In this document: one piece after another, positions 52,473 through 61,268 of the stretch
Position numbering within the stretch: position 1 is the first letter of the stretch
Layout of the letters: each line of letters opens with the position of its first letter
Assembly: GCF_000160135.1 (NCBI RefSeq)
Contig: NZ_GG729933.1
Coordinates: 564,816 to 628,815 of the forward strand
DNA: 64,000 nucleotides
Source of the DNA: Oribacterium sp. oral taxon 078 str. F0262
GTDB lineage: Bacteria; Bacillota; Clostridia; Lachnospirales; Lachnospiraceae
Direction of reading: 5' to 3'
Program-made: the position numbers and the translations under genes
Notes under the pieces: generated by a model
The model's input: only the letters and a program-made list of their open reading frames with translations
What the model was told of the DNA's origin: nothing
Database searches by the model: none

Positions 52473-53180
52473 ATGAAAAAAAGGATAGCGGGATTCATGG
52501 CACTTTGTCTCATCGGGGCATCGCTTGCATCGTGCAGCGCTTCGGCGGATAAGGGAAGCAGCAAGGCGCCGGAGGCGAAGACAGAGGCGGCAGAGGCCGT
52601 ACCGGCGGAGAATGCGGAAAAGCTCTCCGCGGGGGGAGCGGAGCTGAGGGAGGTTTCTGTCCTCGAGACCGGGGTGATCAGCTCGATCGATGAGAAGAGC
52701 GGGAGCATCGTGATCCGGACGGAGGTTCAGGGAGAGGATGGAAAGACCGAGGAGGATGAGCTCGTCGCGAATACGGACGCCTCGACGCCGGTCGTGAGCG
52801 CGGAGAGCGGAAAGAGACTCTCCCGCTCCGATCTGAAGGTCGGGATGAGGGTATCCGCCTGGATGTCTCCGGAGTACACGGCGAGCTACCCGCCCCAGAG
52901 CTGGGCGCTTGCGTTCATCACGGATATCGATAATGGAGATGTCCCCTATTATGCCGAGATCAAATCGGTGAAGAGAAAGAAGTGGGGGATGCTGCTCACC
53001 GATACGAGCGGGCGCAAGTGGAGCATCCGGGAGGATACGGTCCCGTACGGCTCTGAGGGGAAGAAGGAGAGCTGGCTCGGCGATCTGAAGAAGGGATCGA
53101 AATGCCTGATCTGGCCGAAGAAGCTCGCTGTGAATAAGGGAGGAGACGTCCTGGAGGCGGAGAAGCTGGAGATTCTGTAA
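52473..53180 (+). CDS. Lipoprotein of unknown function
   Basis: 235 residues with lipobox LASC (C21) and an Ala/Glu-rich linker. The domain beyond ~65 has alternating beta-type sequence ('TGVISSIDEKSGSIVIRTEV', 'DLKVGMRVSAWMSPEYTASYPPQSWAL') resembling small OB-like lipoproteins of the DUF3221 kind. AGAAAGGAGCTC precedes the ATG. As the last gene before a strong terminator it may be an output of the two-component system just upstream. Confidence 0.75.
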   Translation: MKKRIAGFMALCLIGASLASCSASADKGSSKAPEAKTEAAEAVPAENAEKLSAGGAELREVSVLETGVISSIDEKSGSIVIRTEVQGEDGKTEEDELVANTDASTPVVSAESGKRLSRSDLKVGMRVSAWMSPEYTASYPPQSWALAFITDIDNGDVPYYAEIKSVKRKKWGMLLTDTSGRKWSIREDTVPYGSEGKKESWLGDLKKGSKCLIWPKKLAVNKGGDVLEAEKLEIL

Positions 53181-53268
53181 CAAAAGAGGACGGACCGGTT
53201 TCTGTTTGCTAAGTTGATTTGACCGCTTTTCCGCTTTGCCGCCCCATAAGCCGTGCTTCAGAAGGAGC

Positions 53269-53308
53269 AGGGCAGTCGGAGTAGGAGCGAGCGGCAGAGC
53301 GAAACGGC
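53269..53308 (-). repeat. Degenerate piece of repeat unit B
   Basis: GGGCAGTCGGAGTAGGAGCG followed by AGCGGCAG and GAAACGGC resembles the reverse complement of unit B's CGCTCTCGCTCCGACTGCC stretch, with several changes. It lies 88 bp after a stop codon and directly before the terminator, again a 3'-end position. Confidence 0.45.
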
Positions 53309-53317
53309 ATCTTTTAG

Positions 53318-53357
53318 AAAGACCGCCGCATGGATTTTCCATGCGGCGGTCTTTTTT
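53318..53357 (+). terminator. Strong intrinsic terminator
   Basis: A 17-bp perfect stem (53318-53334 with 53338-53354, core GACCGCCGCATGGA) has a TTT loop and ends in a T run through 53357. It separates the redox/two-component operon from the biosynthetic cluster. Confidence 0.95.
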
Positions 53358-53380
53358 AGGGATATCCTTCGGAAAGAGTA

Positions 53381-53408
53381 ATATTTTTTCGGAAAAATAT
53401 GCTATACT
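53381..53408 (+). promoter_or_regulatory. Promoter with palindrome for the 53.6-62.4 kb cluster
   Basis: An extended -10, TGC-TATACT (53400-53408), is preceded by an AT-rich perfect palindrome, ATATTTTT (53381-53388) and AAAAATAT (53393-53400) around TCGG. The palindrome occupies the -35 region, where no consensus box is seen, so an activator or repressor site is plausible. Confidence 0.6.
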
Positions 53409-53428
53409 AATTAGTGTAAAAATCCCTT

Positions 53429-53467
53429 CCGGACAGCAGCCGCACAAAAGCGGATGCAGCTGTCCGG
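53429..53467 (+). other. Structured 5' leader hairpin
   Basis: CCGGACAGC (53429-53437) and GCTGTCCGG (53459-53467) form a perfect 9-bp stem, with an inner CCGC/GCGG stem (53440-53443 with 53450-53453). It lies about 20 nt downstream of the expected transcription start in a ~215-nt untranslated leader. I could not match it to a known riboswitch class (checked by eye for c-di-GMP, TPP, glycine, guanidine and ZTP motifs). Confidence 0.5.
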
Positions 53468-53628
53468 CGCTCTGCTCAGCAAAAGCCGCAGGCATGACAA
53501 AGGATAGGTTTTGATTCAATTTTATTCTGAAGATCTTTTTCTTTTATGGCAGTAAAACTTCTTTAGGTGGACATCGCTTCATCCGAACAGACATGATGGA
53601 TTGACAGCAGCAGAGGAGGAAGTGGCCT

Positions 53629-55140
53629 ATGAAGAGTATCGATCAGCTTCTTTGGGAAAATGCGGCGAAGTATGGGGAGGAGGCCTATCTCTACGAGAAG
53701 GTGGGGGATTTTTACCGGGCTCAGAGCTATGCGGGCTTTTACCGGGATGTGCTTCGCTTTGCGAGAGTTCTTCGGAAAAAGGGTCTCGAGGGGAAAAAAA
53801 TCGGAATCTATTCGGAGAATTCCTGTCTTTCTATGGCGGCAGACCTCGCGGTTCTCGGATATACCGGGATATCCGTGGCGCTCTCCGAATACTGGGACGG
53901 AAAACAGCTTCTCGAGATCTGCGGGAGTCTGGAGCTGGATGCGATCCTGTATGCGCCGGGGAGGGAGGACTCGCTCCGCCTGCTCCGGGAGCGCTTTCCG
54001 TCGCTCTGTCTTCTCTCTCTCTATGAGCTTCAGCGGGAGAGCATGCGTCTTCCGGAATGGAAATATGCCGCGGCGGCGCGCCGTTCCTTTTCCGGAGCGA
54101 AGTATGAATATGCCGGCCTTTACAACAACACCTTTCCGCCCGGGAGATGGGCGAGCCAGTCGGAAAATGGCTGTGTGAAGATTGTCTTCTCCTCCGGAAG
54201 CACCGGGGAACCGAAGGCGGTCATGCTCTCTCTCCGAAATATTTTCGCCAATCAGGAGAATACCTTTCAGAGAGCGCCGATCCGGCACACAGACCGCGCC
54301 TACCTTTTTCTTCCCCTGAGCCACACCTTCGGGGAGATCGGAAACTTTCTCTATTCCCTGATCAGCGGCATGAAGATCGCGCTCTCCAGCGGAAAGGACA
54401 GGATCCTTTCCGAGCTCGCGGAGCTTCATCCCACGGTACTCTGCGCGGTTCCCCTCGTGCTGGAACGGATCTATCGGATCTCGGAGGAGACGGGGAAGAG
54501 TATCTCCGCCCTCCTCGGGGGGAATATCCGCTTCCTCTTTTCCGGCGGGGCGGCCCTTCGGACGGAGATCCGGGCGGCAATCAAGTCAGAGCGGATCAAC
54601 CTGATTGAGGCCTACGGCCTCACGGAGACCGCCTCCATCATAAGCCTGGAATATTCCTACCAAAGCCATGATATCAGCTCCTCCGGGACGGTCCTGGAGA
54701 ATCAGTCCGTCCGCATCGCGAAGCCGGATTCCGACGGCATCGGGGAGATCTGCGTGAAGGGGGACAATGTCTTTATCGGCTACTACGGGAGGGAGGATTA
54801 CTACCGCTCCTGCTTCGACCGGGATGGGTATTTTCACACCGGGGACCTCGGCTTTCTTCGGGGAGGGAAGCTCTATCTGAAGGGGAGGAAGACGCGTATG
54901 ATCCTCCGCTCGAACGGGCAGAATATCTATCCGGAGGAGCTGGAGCAGTGCCTGCGGCAGGCTCTTTCCCTGGACAGAGCGGAGCTCTCGGAGGAGGGAG
55001 GACATATCCACGCGAGGCTCTACAGCGGGGAGCTCCCTGAGGACGGGCTTTTGGAGAGGGTCAACGACATTCTCCCGAAGTACGCGCAGATTGAGAGTGT
55101 AGAGCTTCTCAGGAAGCAGGATCCCCGGCAGTGGAAGTAG
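53629..55140 (+). CDS. AMP-forming acyl/aryl ligase (ANL superfamily)
   Basis: 503 residues. The P-loop is 'KIVFSSGSTGEPKAVMLSLRN', A5-type 'EAYGLTETASIISLEY', the hinge aspartate is in 'GYFHTGDLGFLRGGKLYLKGRKTRMILRSNGQNIYPEELE', and the catalytic lysine region is near the end. It would activate a carboxylic acid as acyl-adenylate and pass it to CoA or another thiol or amine. Most like long-chain fatty acid ligases. GAGGAGGAAGTGG precedes the ATG. First gene of the cluster, with its own promoter. Confidence 0.92.
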   Translation: MKSIDQLLWENAAKYGEEAYLYEKVGDFYRAQSYAGFYRDVLRFARVLRKKGLEGKKIGIYSENSCLSMAADLAVLGYTGISVALSEYWDGKQLLEICGSLELDAILYAPGREDSLRLLRERFPSLCLLSLYELQRESMRLPEWKYAAAARRSFSGAKYEYAGLYNNTFPPGRWASQSENGCVKIVFSSGSTGEPKAVMLSLRNIFANQENTFQRAPIRHTDRAYLFLPLSHTFGEIGNFLYSLISGMKIALSSGKDRILSELAELHPTVLCAVPLVLERIYRISEETGKSISALLGGNIRFLFSGGAALRTEIRAAIKSERINLIEAYGLTETASIISLEYSYQSHDISSSGTVLENQSVRIAKPDSDGIGEICVKGDNVFIGYYGREDYYRSCFDRDGYFHTGDLGFLRGGKLYLKGRKTRMILRSNGQNIYPEELEQCLRQALSLDRAELSEEGGHIHARLYSGELPEDGLLERVNDILPKYAQIESVELLRKQDPRQWK

Positions 55141-55186
55141 GGACGGACTGAGTCTTTGGGGAGAGAGAAAGGCGGCAGAGAGAGCG

Positions 55187-56125
55187 ATGGAGAAGGAGTC
55201 CTCTGAGATATCGGAGAGGGATATCCTGCGGTTTTCGGACTATGCGGAGTGGTTTCGGGAGGGAAGCTGCGAGGCCTGTCTCATTGTAAACCGGGGGATT
55301 TCGGAGCATCCCTGCATGTTTGGCTTTCCAAAGCTGGACGGGAGTTTTTCCGAGACCGGGCGTCTTTTTGAAAGGATGGAGAGGCGGGCCGCGGAGCTCG
55401 GCTTTTCTGAGCTCATGGGTCCTGTCAATTATTGCACCTGGATGTCCTACCGCTTTGCCATCAGCGGCTTCTCCATCCATTATTTTCCGGACTGTGAGAA
55501 TTCCCCCGAGGCTGTGGACTGGCTCAGGAGGCTTCATTACCGGGAGCTCTACAGCTATCGGAGCGCTGCCGTCCTGATCGATAATCCGCTCCTTCAAAGA
55601 GCCGCGGAGAGCTACCGAAGCCTCCTCTCAGAGGGATACCGCTTTTTGGAATATCGCGGAGAGGAGGCGCTCGGCCTCGCCGGGGAGATCTATGAGATTT
55701 CCCGAGACGCATTTTCCGCGGCGCTTCTCTATTCCGAGCTCCCGCGGGAGGCCTTCGATCGAATCTACTTAAGCCGCTTCCGGAGCCTTCCCCTCGTTCT
55801 GGCTGCGGCCTTCTCTCCGGAGGGAGAGATGATCGGCTATATCTACGGCTACCCGAATCCCCTGGGAACAGAATTTATCTCCAAGACAAGTGCCGTGAAA
55901 AAGCGCTTTCAAAAGCATGGAGTCTATGCGGCTCTTCTCTGCTTTGGCTCGGAGCTTGTGCGAAGGGCCGGCTATCACGAGATCGTCTATCACTTTCAGT
56001 GCGAGCAAAAGCCCGGCTTTCGGCGCTTCCCGGAGCAGTATGAGTCCCGGGAGAAGCGCTACGCGGTCTTTTCGAAGAGCCTTCGGGGCGGAGGAGGACA
56101 GGAGATTCAGAGAGGAGAGCTGTGA
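55187..56125 (+). CDS. GNAT-like acyltransferase protein
   Basis: 312 residues. The second half has a recognisable GNAT-like core ('SLPLVLAAAFSPEGEMIGYIYGYPNP', 'FISKTSAVKKRFQKHGVYAALLCFGSELVRRAGYHEIVYHF'); the first half ('MGPVNYCTWMSYRFAISGFSIHYF') is like the N-lobe of double-GNAT proteins next to acyl ligases. It likely transfers the group activated by the upstream ligase. The stop lies inside the first of the 72-bp repeats. Confidence 0.65.
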   Translation: MEKESSEISERDILRFSDYAEWFREGSCEACLIVNRGISEHPCMFGFPKLDGSFSETGRLFERMERRAAELGFSELMGPVNYCTWMSYRFAISGFSIHYFPDCENSPEAVDWLRRLHYRELYSYRSAAVLIDNPLLQRAAESYRSLLSEGYRFLEYRGEEALGLAGEIYEISRDAFSAALLYSELPREAFDRIYLSRFRSLPLVLAAAFSPEGEMIGYIYGYPNPLGTEFISKTSAVKKRFQKHGVYAALLCFGSELVRRAGYHEIVYHFQCEQKPGFRRFPEQYESREKRYAVFSKSLRGGGGQEIQRGEL

Positions 56126-56290
56126 GCAGGCGCTGCCAAGAGCGCAGGCTGTATCCGGCCCTCCCTTGAGAAGCTAGTGATCAATCCGGGGCTGTGAATG
56201 GGCGCTGTCAAGGGCATAGGCTGGATCCGGCCCTTCCTTAGGATGATAGTGATCAATCCGAGGCTGTGAGAAGGCGTTGTCAAAGGCAGA
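56119..56290. repeat. 72-bp direct repeats
   Basis: GCTGTGA starts units at 56119, 56191 and 56263, exactly 72 bp apart, with blocks such as AGGCTG-ATCCGGCCCT, TAGTGATCAATCCG and GGCGYTGTCAA shared. The third unit is partial. The minus strand stays open through the array with a repeated peptide, but it has no ribosome site and I do not call it a gene. Confidence 0.8.
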
Positions 56291-56413
56291 GGCCCGCATC
56301 CACAGCGCGCGGGGCGAGGGATCGAGCGCTGTGGCGGGAGAGTCTGAATCCGAGTCTTCGGCGAAGCAGCGCGGCTGGGATCGGAGAGGAAAGGGGAGAT
56401 TTTCGGAGAGCTC

Positions 56414-57472
56414 ATGAGGTGCAGAATCTGTCTGAATGATGAGACGGTGCGGGGGATCCGCTTTCATGCGGATGGCATCTGTAATTTCTGTAAAAATTAC
56501 TTGAGAGACAGAGAGAAGCTGAGGGATTACGAGAGTCTCGGGAAGCTGTTTTCGGAGCGGATCGAGAGGATCAGAGGAAAGCATCGCTATGACGCCGCGG
56601 TCGGCATCTCCGGAGGGAAGGACAGCATCTATGTGCTCTATGAGCTGAAAAAACGCTACCGGCTCAGGATCAAGGCCTTCACGCTCTGCAACGGCTTTTT
56701 GAGTGAGAGGGCGAGGAGCAATATCGACCGCATCGTATCGGAGCTTTCGGTGGAGCACGAATATATCCGCTTTGAGAAAAGCTTTCTGCAGCGCCTCTAC
56801 CGAAGCTCAGTCCGAAAATGGCTCACGCCCTGCATCGCCTGTTCCTATCTGGGCTATGCCTCAATGATCCGCTTTTCCGCCCGGGAGGACGCCGCTCTCG
56901 TCATCCACGGGAGAAGCCCGGAGCAGATGTTTCGCTGCTATGGGGAGGATGTCTTCACGGAGCTGATCCGCGCGGGCCTTAAACCTCCCGAAGAACTGGA
57001 GCTTCCTAAGCTTTATCAGAGACTTCTGTCCTTGATCGAGGAGAAGCTGGACCGGGAGCTCCGGGAAGAGGCGAGGGCGCTGCTCTTTCCGGATTCCCGG
57101 GGAGAGCTCCGGGAGTTCCTGGCCTACTTCCTCTATCATCCCTACCGGGAGGAGGAGATCGTCCGCTTTCTCCGAACGAAGACGAGCTGGGACCCGGGAG
57201 AGGAATATCAGCACTATGACTGCCGCATCCATCTCGCGCCGAAATACATCTATCAGAGGGCGGAGGGACGCCCGCACTGTCTTCCGGAGCTCAGCTTTCT
57301 CGTCCGGGACTCCCAGCTTGGAAGGGAAGAGGCCGGGAGGCGCCTCAGAGAGGAATGGATGGAGGAAAAGCCGGAGGAGGCGATGCGGGAGCTCTTTCAT
57401 TTTATCGGAAGGCCGCAGTTTCCGACGCTCTGGAAGGCAGAGCTCTACCGACGTTTTCTCTCCCGCCGCTAG
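56414..57472 (+). CDS. PP-loop ATPase with zinc-ribbon start (sugar amidotransferase-like)
   Basis: 352 residues. Two CxxC pairs (C3/C6 and C23/C26) probably bind zinc. The PP-loop motif is 'AAVGISGGKDSIYVLYEL' (residues 62-79), and 'LTPCIACSYLGYASMI' adds a CxxC. This layout resembles WbpG/PseA-type N-acetyl sugar amidotransferases and thiolases acting by adenylation, though the C-terminal ~150 residues are unlike them. It may make an amidine, amide or thio group. It begins 124 bp after the 72-bp repeats. Confidence 0.8.
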   Translation: MRCRICLNDETVRGIRFHADGICNFCKNYLRDREKLRDYESLGKLFSERIERIRGKHRYDAAVGISGGKDSIYVLYELKKRYRLRIKAFTLCNGFLSERARSNIDRIVSELSVEHEYIRFEKSFLQRLYRSSVRKWLTPCIACSYLGYASMIRFSAREDAALVIHGRSPEQMFRCYGEDVFTELIRAGLKPPEELELPKLYQRLLSLIEEKLDRELREEARALLFPDSRGELREFLAYFLYHPYREEEIVRFLRTKTSWDPGEEYQHYDCRIHLAPKYIYQRAEGRPHCLPELSFLVRDSQLGREEAGRRLREEWMEEKPEEAMRELFHFIGRPQFPTLWKAELYRRFLSRR

Positions 57473-57487
57473 GAAGAGGGCGGAGAG

Positions 57488-58108
57488 ATGAGAGTGCTTT
57501 TTAAGATAAGGGGACGGGAAAAAGAGGGGGATATGCGCTTTTTTCAATATTTTTTCTATAAGGGCCGTATCCTTTTCTATGCCCTCCTCTCCCTTCTCTT
57601 TGCGGCTTTACTTCTTTTTTTTCGGAGCTTGTCCGGGGAGAGGGGGCCTTCTTCCCTTCACTTTCTCCTTCCCCTCTTTGGACTCATCCTTTTACAGCTT
57701 CTCTCTTCCCGTATCGCGGATGATTTTTTTGATTACGAAGCGGACAGAGCCGGGAAGGATCAGAGAAGGAGCGATTCCCTTCCCCCGAGGATCGAGAAAG
57801 CGGAGCTTCTGCTTCTCTATCTTTTCTCCGCTCTTTTATACTTTCTCCTCCTTTTTCATTTCTTCGGAGCGATTCCGTGCTTTTTTGCGGGGCTATTTTC
57901 CCTTTCTGTTTTTCAGGAGCTCTTCCCTTTCTTAAAGCCGTTTACGGCAAGTCTCAGCGCGGCGGCGTATCTCTTCCTTCTCTCTGAGCATACGGCAGTA
58001 TTTCGTCTGCCTGCTTCCTCCCTTATACTTTTCTTCCTGCTTTTTTCCCTATCTTTCTTCTATGGAATCCGGAAGAGGAAGGGGAGGGGAGGATCAGGGG
58101 AGCTCTGA
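57488..58108 (+). CDS. Short UbiA-like membrane protein
   Basis: 206 residues (ATG 57533 is an equally good start), with about six Phe/Leu-rich membrane segments. 'SSRIADDFFDYEADRAGKDQ' fits the NDxxDxxxD magnesium-diphosphate motif of UbiA prenyltransferases with Asp for Asn (D78, D79, D82, D86). The length is about two thirds of a normal UbiA protein, and I do not find the second Asp-rich motif. It may be a reduced prenyltransferase or phosphatase-like relative. Confidence 0.6.
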   Translation: MRVLFKIRGREKEGDMRFFQYFFYKGRILFYALLSLLFAALLLFFRSLSGERGPSSLHFLLPLFGLILLQLLSSRIADDFFDYEADRAGKDQRRSDSLPPRIEKAELLLLYLFSALLYFLLLFHFFGAIPCFFAGLFSLSVFQELFPFLKPFTASLSAAAYLFLLSEHTAVFRLPASSLILFFLLFSLSFFYGIRKRKGRGGSGEL

Positions 58109-58373
58109 GCTTCGGGATCGCGTGGAACGGCCCTTCCTAAGGATCCGTCTTAGACAGCTCGGATAAGATCTATGCTTATGCCGGCGATTCTTCTTAGGCG
58201 GTACAGATAAGATAGAGGCAGAGCGATGGGGCGGCGGGCGCAAAGAGACGGATCCGGAGAGAAAAGAGAAAGAGGAAAGAGACGCTTTTTCGAGAGAGGC
58301 AGAGAAGAGGAGAGGGCAGAGATGCGGGAGCGCCCGGCAGGCAGAGGCAATGAGGATAGAGCGCAGGGGGGAA

Positions 58374-58490
58374 AAGGCGGAAATGTGCCTTTGGAGCGAA
58401 GCGGAGAGGAAGGCGGAAATGCATCTTCGGAGAGCAGCAGGAAGAAAGGCAGAAATGCAGCCTTTAGAGAGCGGCAGAGAGAAAAGGAGG
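58374..58490. repeat. 36-bp imperfect tandem repeats before the phosphotransferase gene
   Basis: AAGGCGGAAATG, AAGGCGGAAATG and AAGGCAGAAATG start at 58374, 58410 and 58446, a 36-bp period; a fainter fourth start is near 58484 in the ribosome binding site. The whole 58109-58495 spacer is purine-rich and keeps one frame open, which makes a long N-terminal extension of the next gene appear. Confidence 0.65.
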
Positions 58491-58495
58491 AAGCT

Positions 58496-61219
58496 ATGGA
58501 AAAAGGAAAGAGGGAGGAGCGAGAAAAGTCGTCGGGGAGAATTCCGGATCTCTCCCTTCTTCCCGTTCTCGGCGGGAAGGGCTGGCATCTTCAGCGTCTC
58601 CGCGCGCTCGGCTTTTTGACGCCGGATTTTTTCATCTGGGGGAGCGGCTGTTTCTACGATTTTCTCGGAGAGGAGCTCTCCCATTTTCAGGAGCTTCTTC
58701 TCAGCTACCGGGGAGAGAGGGAGATCCTCGATGAGATGAGGAATCTCATCCTGGGAAGGGAGCTCCCGCTTCGGATGCGGGAGAGCCTGGACAGAGAGCT
58801 TCGCCTCCATTTCCCGGATGGGAGGCGCTTTGCGGTCCGCTCCAGCGCCATTGATGAGGACGGGGAGCGGCACAGCTTTGCGGGAATGATGGACTCTGTC
58901 CTGAATCTGAGCACAGAGGACGATTATATCGCCGCTCTTAAGAGCTGCTATGCCTCCTGTTTTTCAGAGCGTGCGATGGAGTATCGGAGGAGAGAGGGGA
59001 TACTCAGGGGGGATCTTTCGATCGCCGTGATCTTTCAGGAGATGGTGGAGGCGGATTTTTCCGGTGTCCTCTTCACGACGGATCCCGCGACAAACGATCC
59101 GGACGAGCTCCTCGTAAGTCTGGCAGCGGGGAACGGGGAGGGGCTGGTATCCGGGAGTAAAGACAGCCTCGACTATACCGTAGATATTCTGGGGAGGCTT
59201 TCTCCCTGTTCGGAGGAGGCCGAGAGAGCTCTCGAAGACTCCTCCTTGAAGGTCTTCGGAGGAAGGAGAGGGCTCTCTGCATCTCTTATTCTCCGGCTTG
59301 CTGAGCTGGGAAGGGCGGTGGAACGGAGCTATCCGAGGCGGCGCGCCCGGGATCTGGAATTTGCCGTGAGAGGGGATGAAATCTATCTCCTCCAGGACAG
59401 GCTCATTACGGCCTATCGGCAGATCGATAAGAACAGAGCCCGCACGATATTGGACAATGCCAATATTATCGAGAGCTATGCCGGCGTCACGACGGATCTC
59501 ACATACAGCTTCGCAAGAGAGGTCTATGAAAAAATTTACCGGCAGACGCTCCGGCATTTCCTGATCCCGGAGAAGGAGATCGAGCGGATCCGGCCGGAGC
59601 TCTCCCACATGATCGTATTCTATGAGAACAAGATCTATTACTGCCTGAACAGCTGGTACAAGATGACAGCGCTCTACCCGGGATATGAGAAGAACAAGTC
59701 CTATATGGAGGCCATGATGGGGGTGAAGGTGGAGTGGAAGGAGCCGGTGCAGAAGGCGAAGCTCCGGAAGGCCCGCATCTACCTTCGCTTTCTGAAAAGG
59801 ATGCTCCGCATAGAGAGAGACAGCCGGAATTTTCTCCGGCGCTTTGAAAGAGTCACCGCTCCCTATCAGGGGGCGGACTTCGAGGGCTGGGAGAATTCTG
59901 CACTAAAGGCGCTCTACGCCAGGCTCGAGAGAGAGATCCTCGATGATTTCACAACGCCGATCATCAATGATATCGCCGCGATGCTCTCCTACGGTTCGCT
60001 TTTGTCCCTCCTTCGGAAGAAGAGGGGGGAGGACGCGGAAATGCTTCTTGGGAGAGAGCTGTCCCGGCAGGGAGGAGTGGAGAGCGCGGAGCAAAGCTTC
60101 GCCTACCGGGAGCTTGTGGAGAAGCTTCGGGAGGATCCAAGGGGAAGGGCCCTTTTCCGGGAGCACAGCGGAAAAGAGTTCTCGGAGCTTTTTAAGAGGA
60201 GGGGAGGAAAAGAAGAGGAGGCGCTTTTTTCGGGGATTCGATCCTATATCAAAAGGTTCGGGGCGAGGAGTATGGAGGAGTTAAAGCTCGAGACGATCAC
60301 CCTTTTGGAGGACCCGGAGCCGCTCTTTTCCGCTCTGAAGGAGGAGCTTCAGCGGGAAGAGAGCGGAAAGGGAGGGAGGATCGGAAAAAGCGGCAAATCG
60401 CATAAGAAAAAGCGGGGGATGACAGGAAGGAGAGAGCGGCGTCTTTCCAAAGGCATGGGGAGAATGGGGCTGAGCGCCTATTTGCTCCTTCGCCTCACAA
60501 AATACTTTATTCGAAACCGGGAGCGTCTTCGTCTTCGCAGGACCTACATCTATGCGATTGTCCGGAGGATTTTTCTCCGGATTGGGAAAAACCTCGCAGA
60601 GGAGGGCCTGATTTCAGAGGAGAGGGATATCTTCTTTCTCACGAAGCCGGAGATTTTCTCCTGGATCGACGGGGAGAGGGAGGACTCCCGGGGCTGGAAG
60701 GAGCGTATCGCCGGGAGGAAGAAGAAGTTTTCGGAGAATCGGGAAAAGCCCGCTCCCCCGAGGATGTACTTCTACGGGGAGCTCTGTCCGGAGAATATGC
60801 TTTCTGTGTCGAAGCGAAGCTCGGCCGCAGAAAGAAGAAGGGAGAGAAGTACTTCCGGAGGGAGGAGACTCTTCGGCATCCCCGGCGGCGGAGGAAGGAT
60901 AAGGGGGGAGATCCGGATTGTGAGGAAGCCGGAGGATCTTCCGGAGCCCGGCTTTATCCTGGCGGCGGAGCGCACCGATCCCGGCTGGACGGTGCTTTTT
61001 CCCCGGGCGAAGGCGCTCCTCATCGAGAGGGGGAGCCTGCTCTCTCACTCCGCCGTGATCGCGAGAGAGATGGGGCTTCCCGTCGTGATCTGCGTCCCGG
61101 GACTGATGAAGAAGCTTCACGATGGAGACCGTGTTTTGGTAAACGGCACCGAGGGCTGGATCGAGATAGAGGAGAGTCAGGAGGCGGGGGAAGAGAGAAG
61201 TGCCGGCAGCAGAAAATAA
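58496..61219 (+). CDS. PEP-synthase-like / rifampin phosphotransferase-like enzyme
   Basis: 907 residues from ATG 58496 behind AAAAGGAGG (58482-58490). The N-terminal ATP-grasp (PPDK_N) domain has 'FAVRSSAIDEDGERHSFAGMMDSVLN' and 'IAVIFQEMVEADFSGVLFTTDPAT'. The C-terminal mobile domain has the phospho-histidine H851 in 'GSLLSHSAVIAREMGLPVVICVPG'. A basic, poorly conserved middle stretch (about 610-640) separates them. No PEP-binding TIM barrel is present. It should split ATP and move a phosphate from His to a small molecule, as rifampin phosphotransferase does. Confidence 0.9.
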   Translation: MEKGKREEREKSSGRIPDLSLLPVLGGKGWHLQRLRALGFLTPDFFIWGSGCFYDFLGEELSHFQELLLSYRGEREILDEMRNLILGRELPLRMRESLDRELRLHFPDGRRFAVRSSAIDEDGERHSFAGMMDSVLNLSTEDDYIAALKSCYASCFSERAMEYRRREGILRGDLSIAVIFQEMVEADFSGVLFTTDPATNDPDELLVSLAAGNGEGLVSGSKDSLDYTVDILGRLSPCSEEAERALEDSSLKVFGGRRGLSASLILRLAELGRAVERSYPRRRARDLEFAVRGDEIYLLQDRLITAYRQIDKNRARTILDNANIIESYAGVTTDLTYSFAREVYEKIYRQTLRHFLIPEKEIERIRPELSHMIVFYENKIYYCLNSWYKMTALYPGYEKNKSYMEAMMGVKVEWKEPVQKAKLRKARIYLRFLKRMLRIERDSRNFLRRFERVTAPYQGADFEGWENSALKALYARLEREILDDFTTPIINDIAAMLSYGSLLSLLRKKRGEDAEMLLGRELSRQGGVESAEQSFAYRELVEKLREDPRGRALFREHSGKEFSELFKRRGGKEEEALFSGIRSYIKRFGARSMEELKLETITLLEDPEPLFSALKEELQREESGKGGRIGKSGKSHKKKRGMTGRRERRLSKGMGRMGLSAYLLLRLTKYFIRNRERLRLRRTYIYAIVRRIFLRIGKNLAEEGLISEERDIFFLTKPEIFSWIDGEREDSRGWKERIAGRKKKFSENREKPAPPRMYFYGELCPENMLSVSKRSSAAERRRERSTSGGRRLFGIPGGGGRIRGEIRIVRKPEDLPEPGFILAAERTDPGWTVLFPRAKALLIERGSLLSHSAVIAREMGLPVVICVPGLMKKLHDGDRVLVNGTEGWIEIEESQEAGEERSAGSRK

Positions 61220-61268
61220 AAGGGGATCTGCGGGCTTCTGGGAGATGCGGCAGAGGAGGACAGGAAGG

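Noticed and set aside
53405-53628. Known riboswitch in the leader of the AMP-ligase gene
   Set aside because: Stem positions and motifs do not match the classes that I can recall (c-di-GMP, TPP, glycine, guanidine, ZTP). It is kept only as a structured leader of unknown type.
56107-56415. Minus-strand frame with repeated peptide
   Set aside because: It is caused by the 72-bp direct repeats, and its composition is Pro/Ser/Leu-rich without a start signal.
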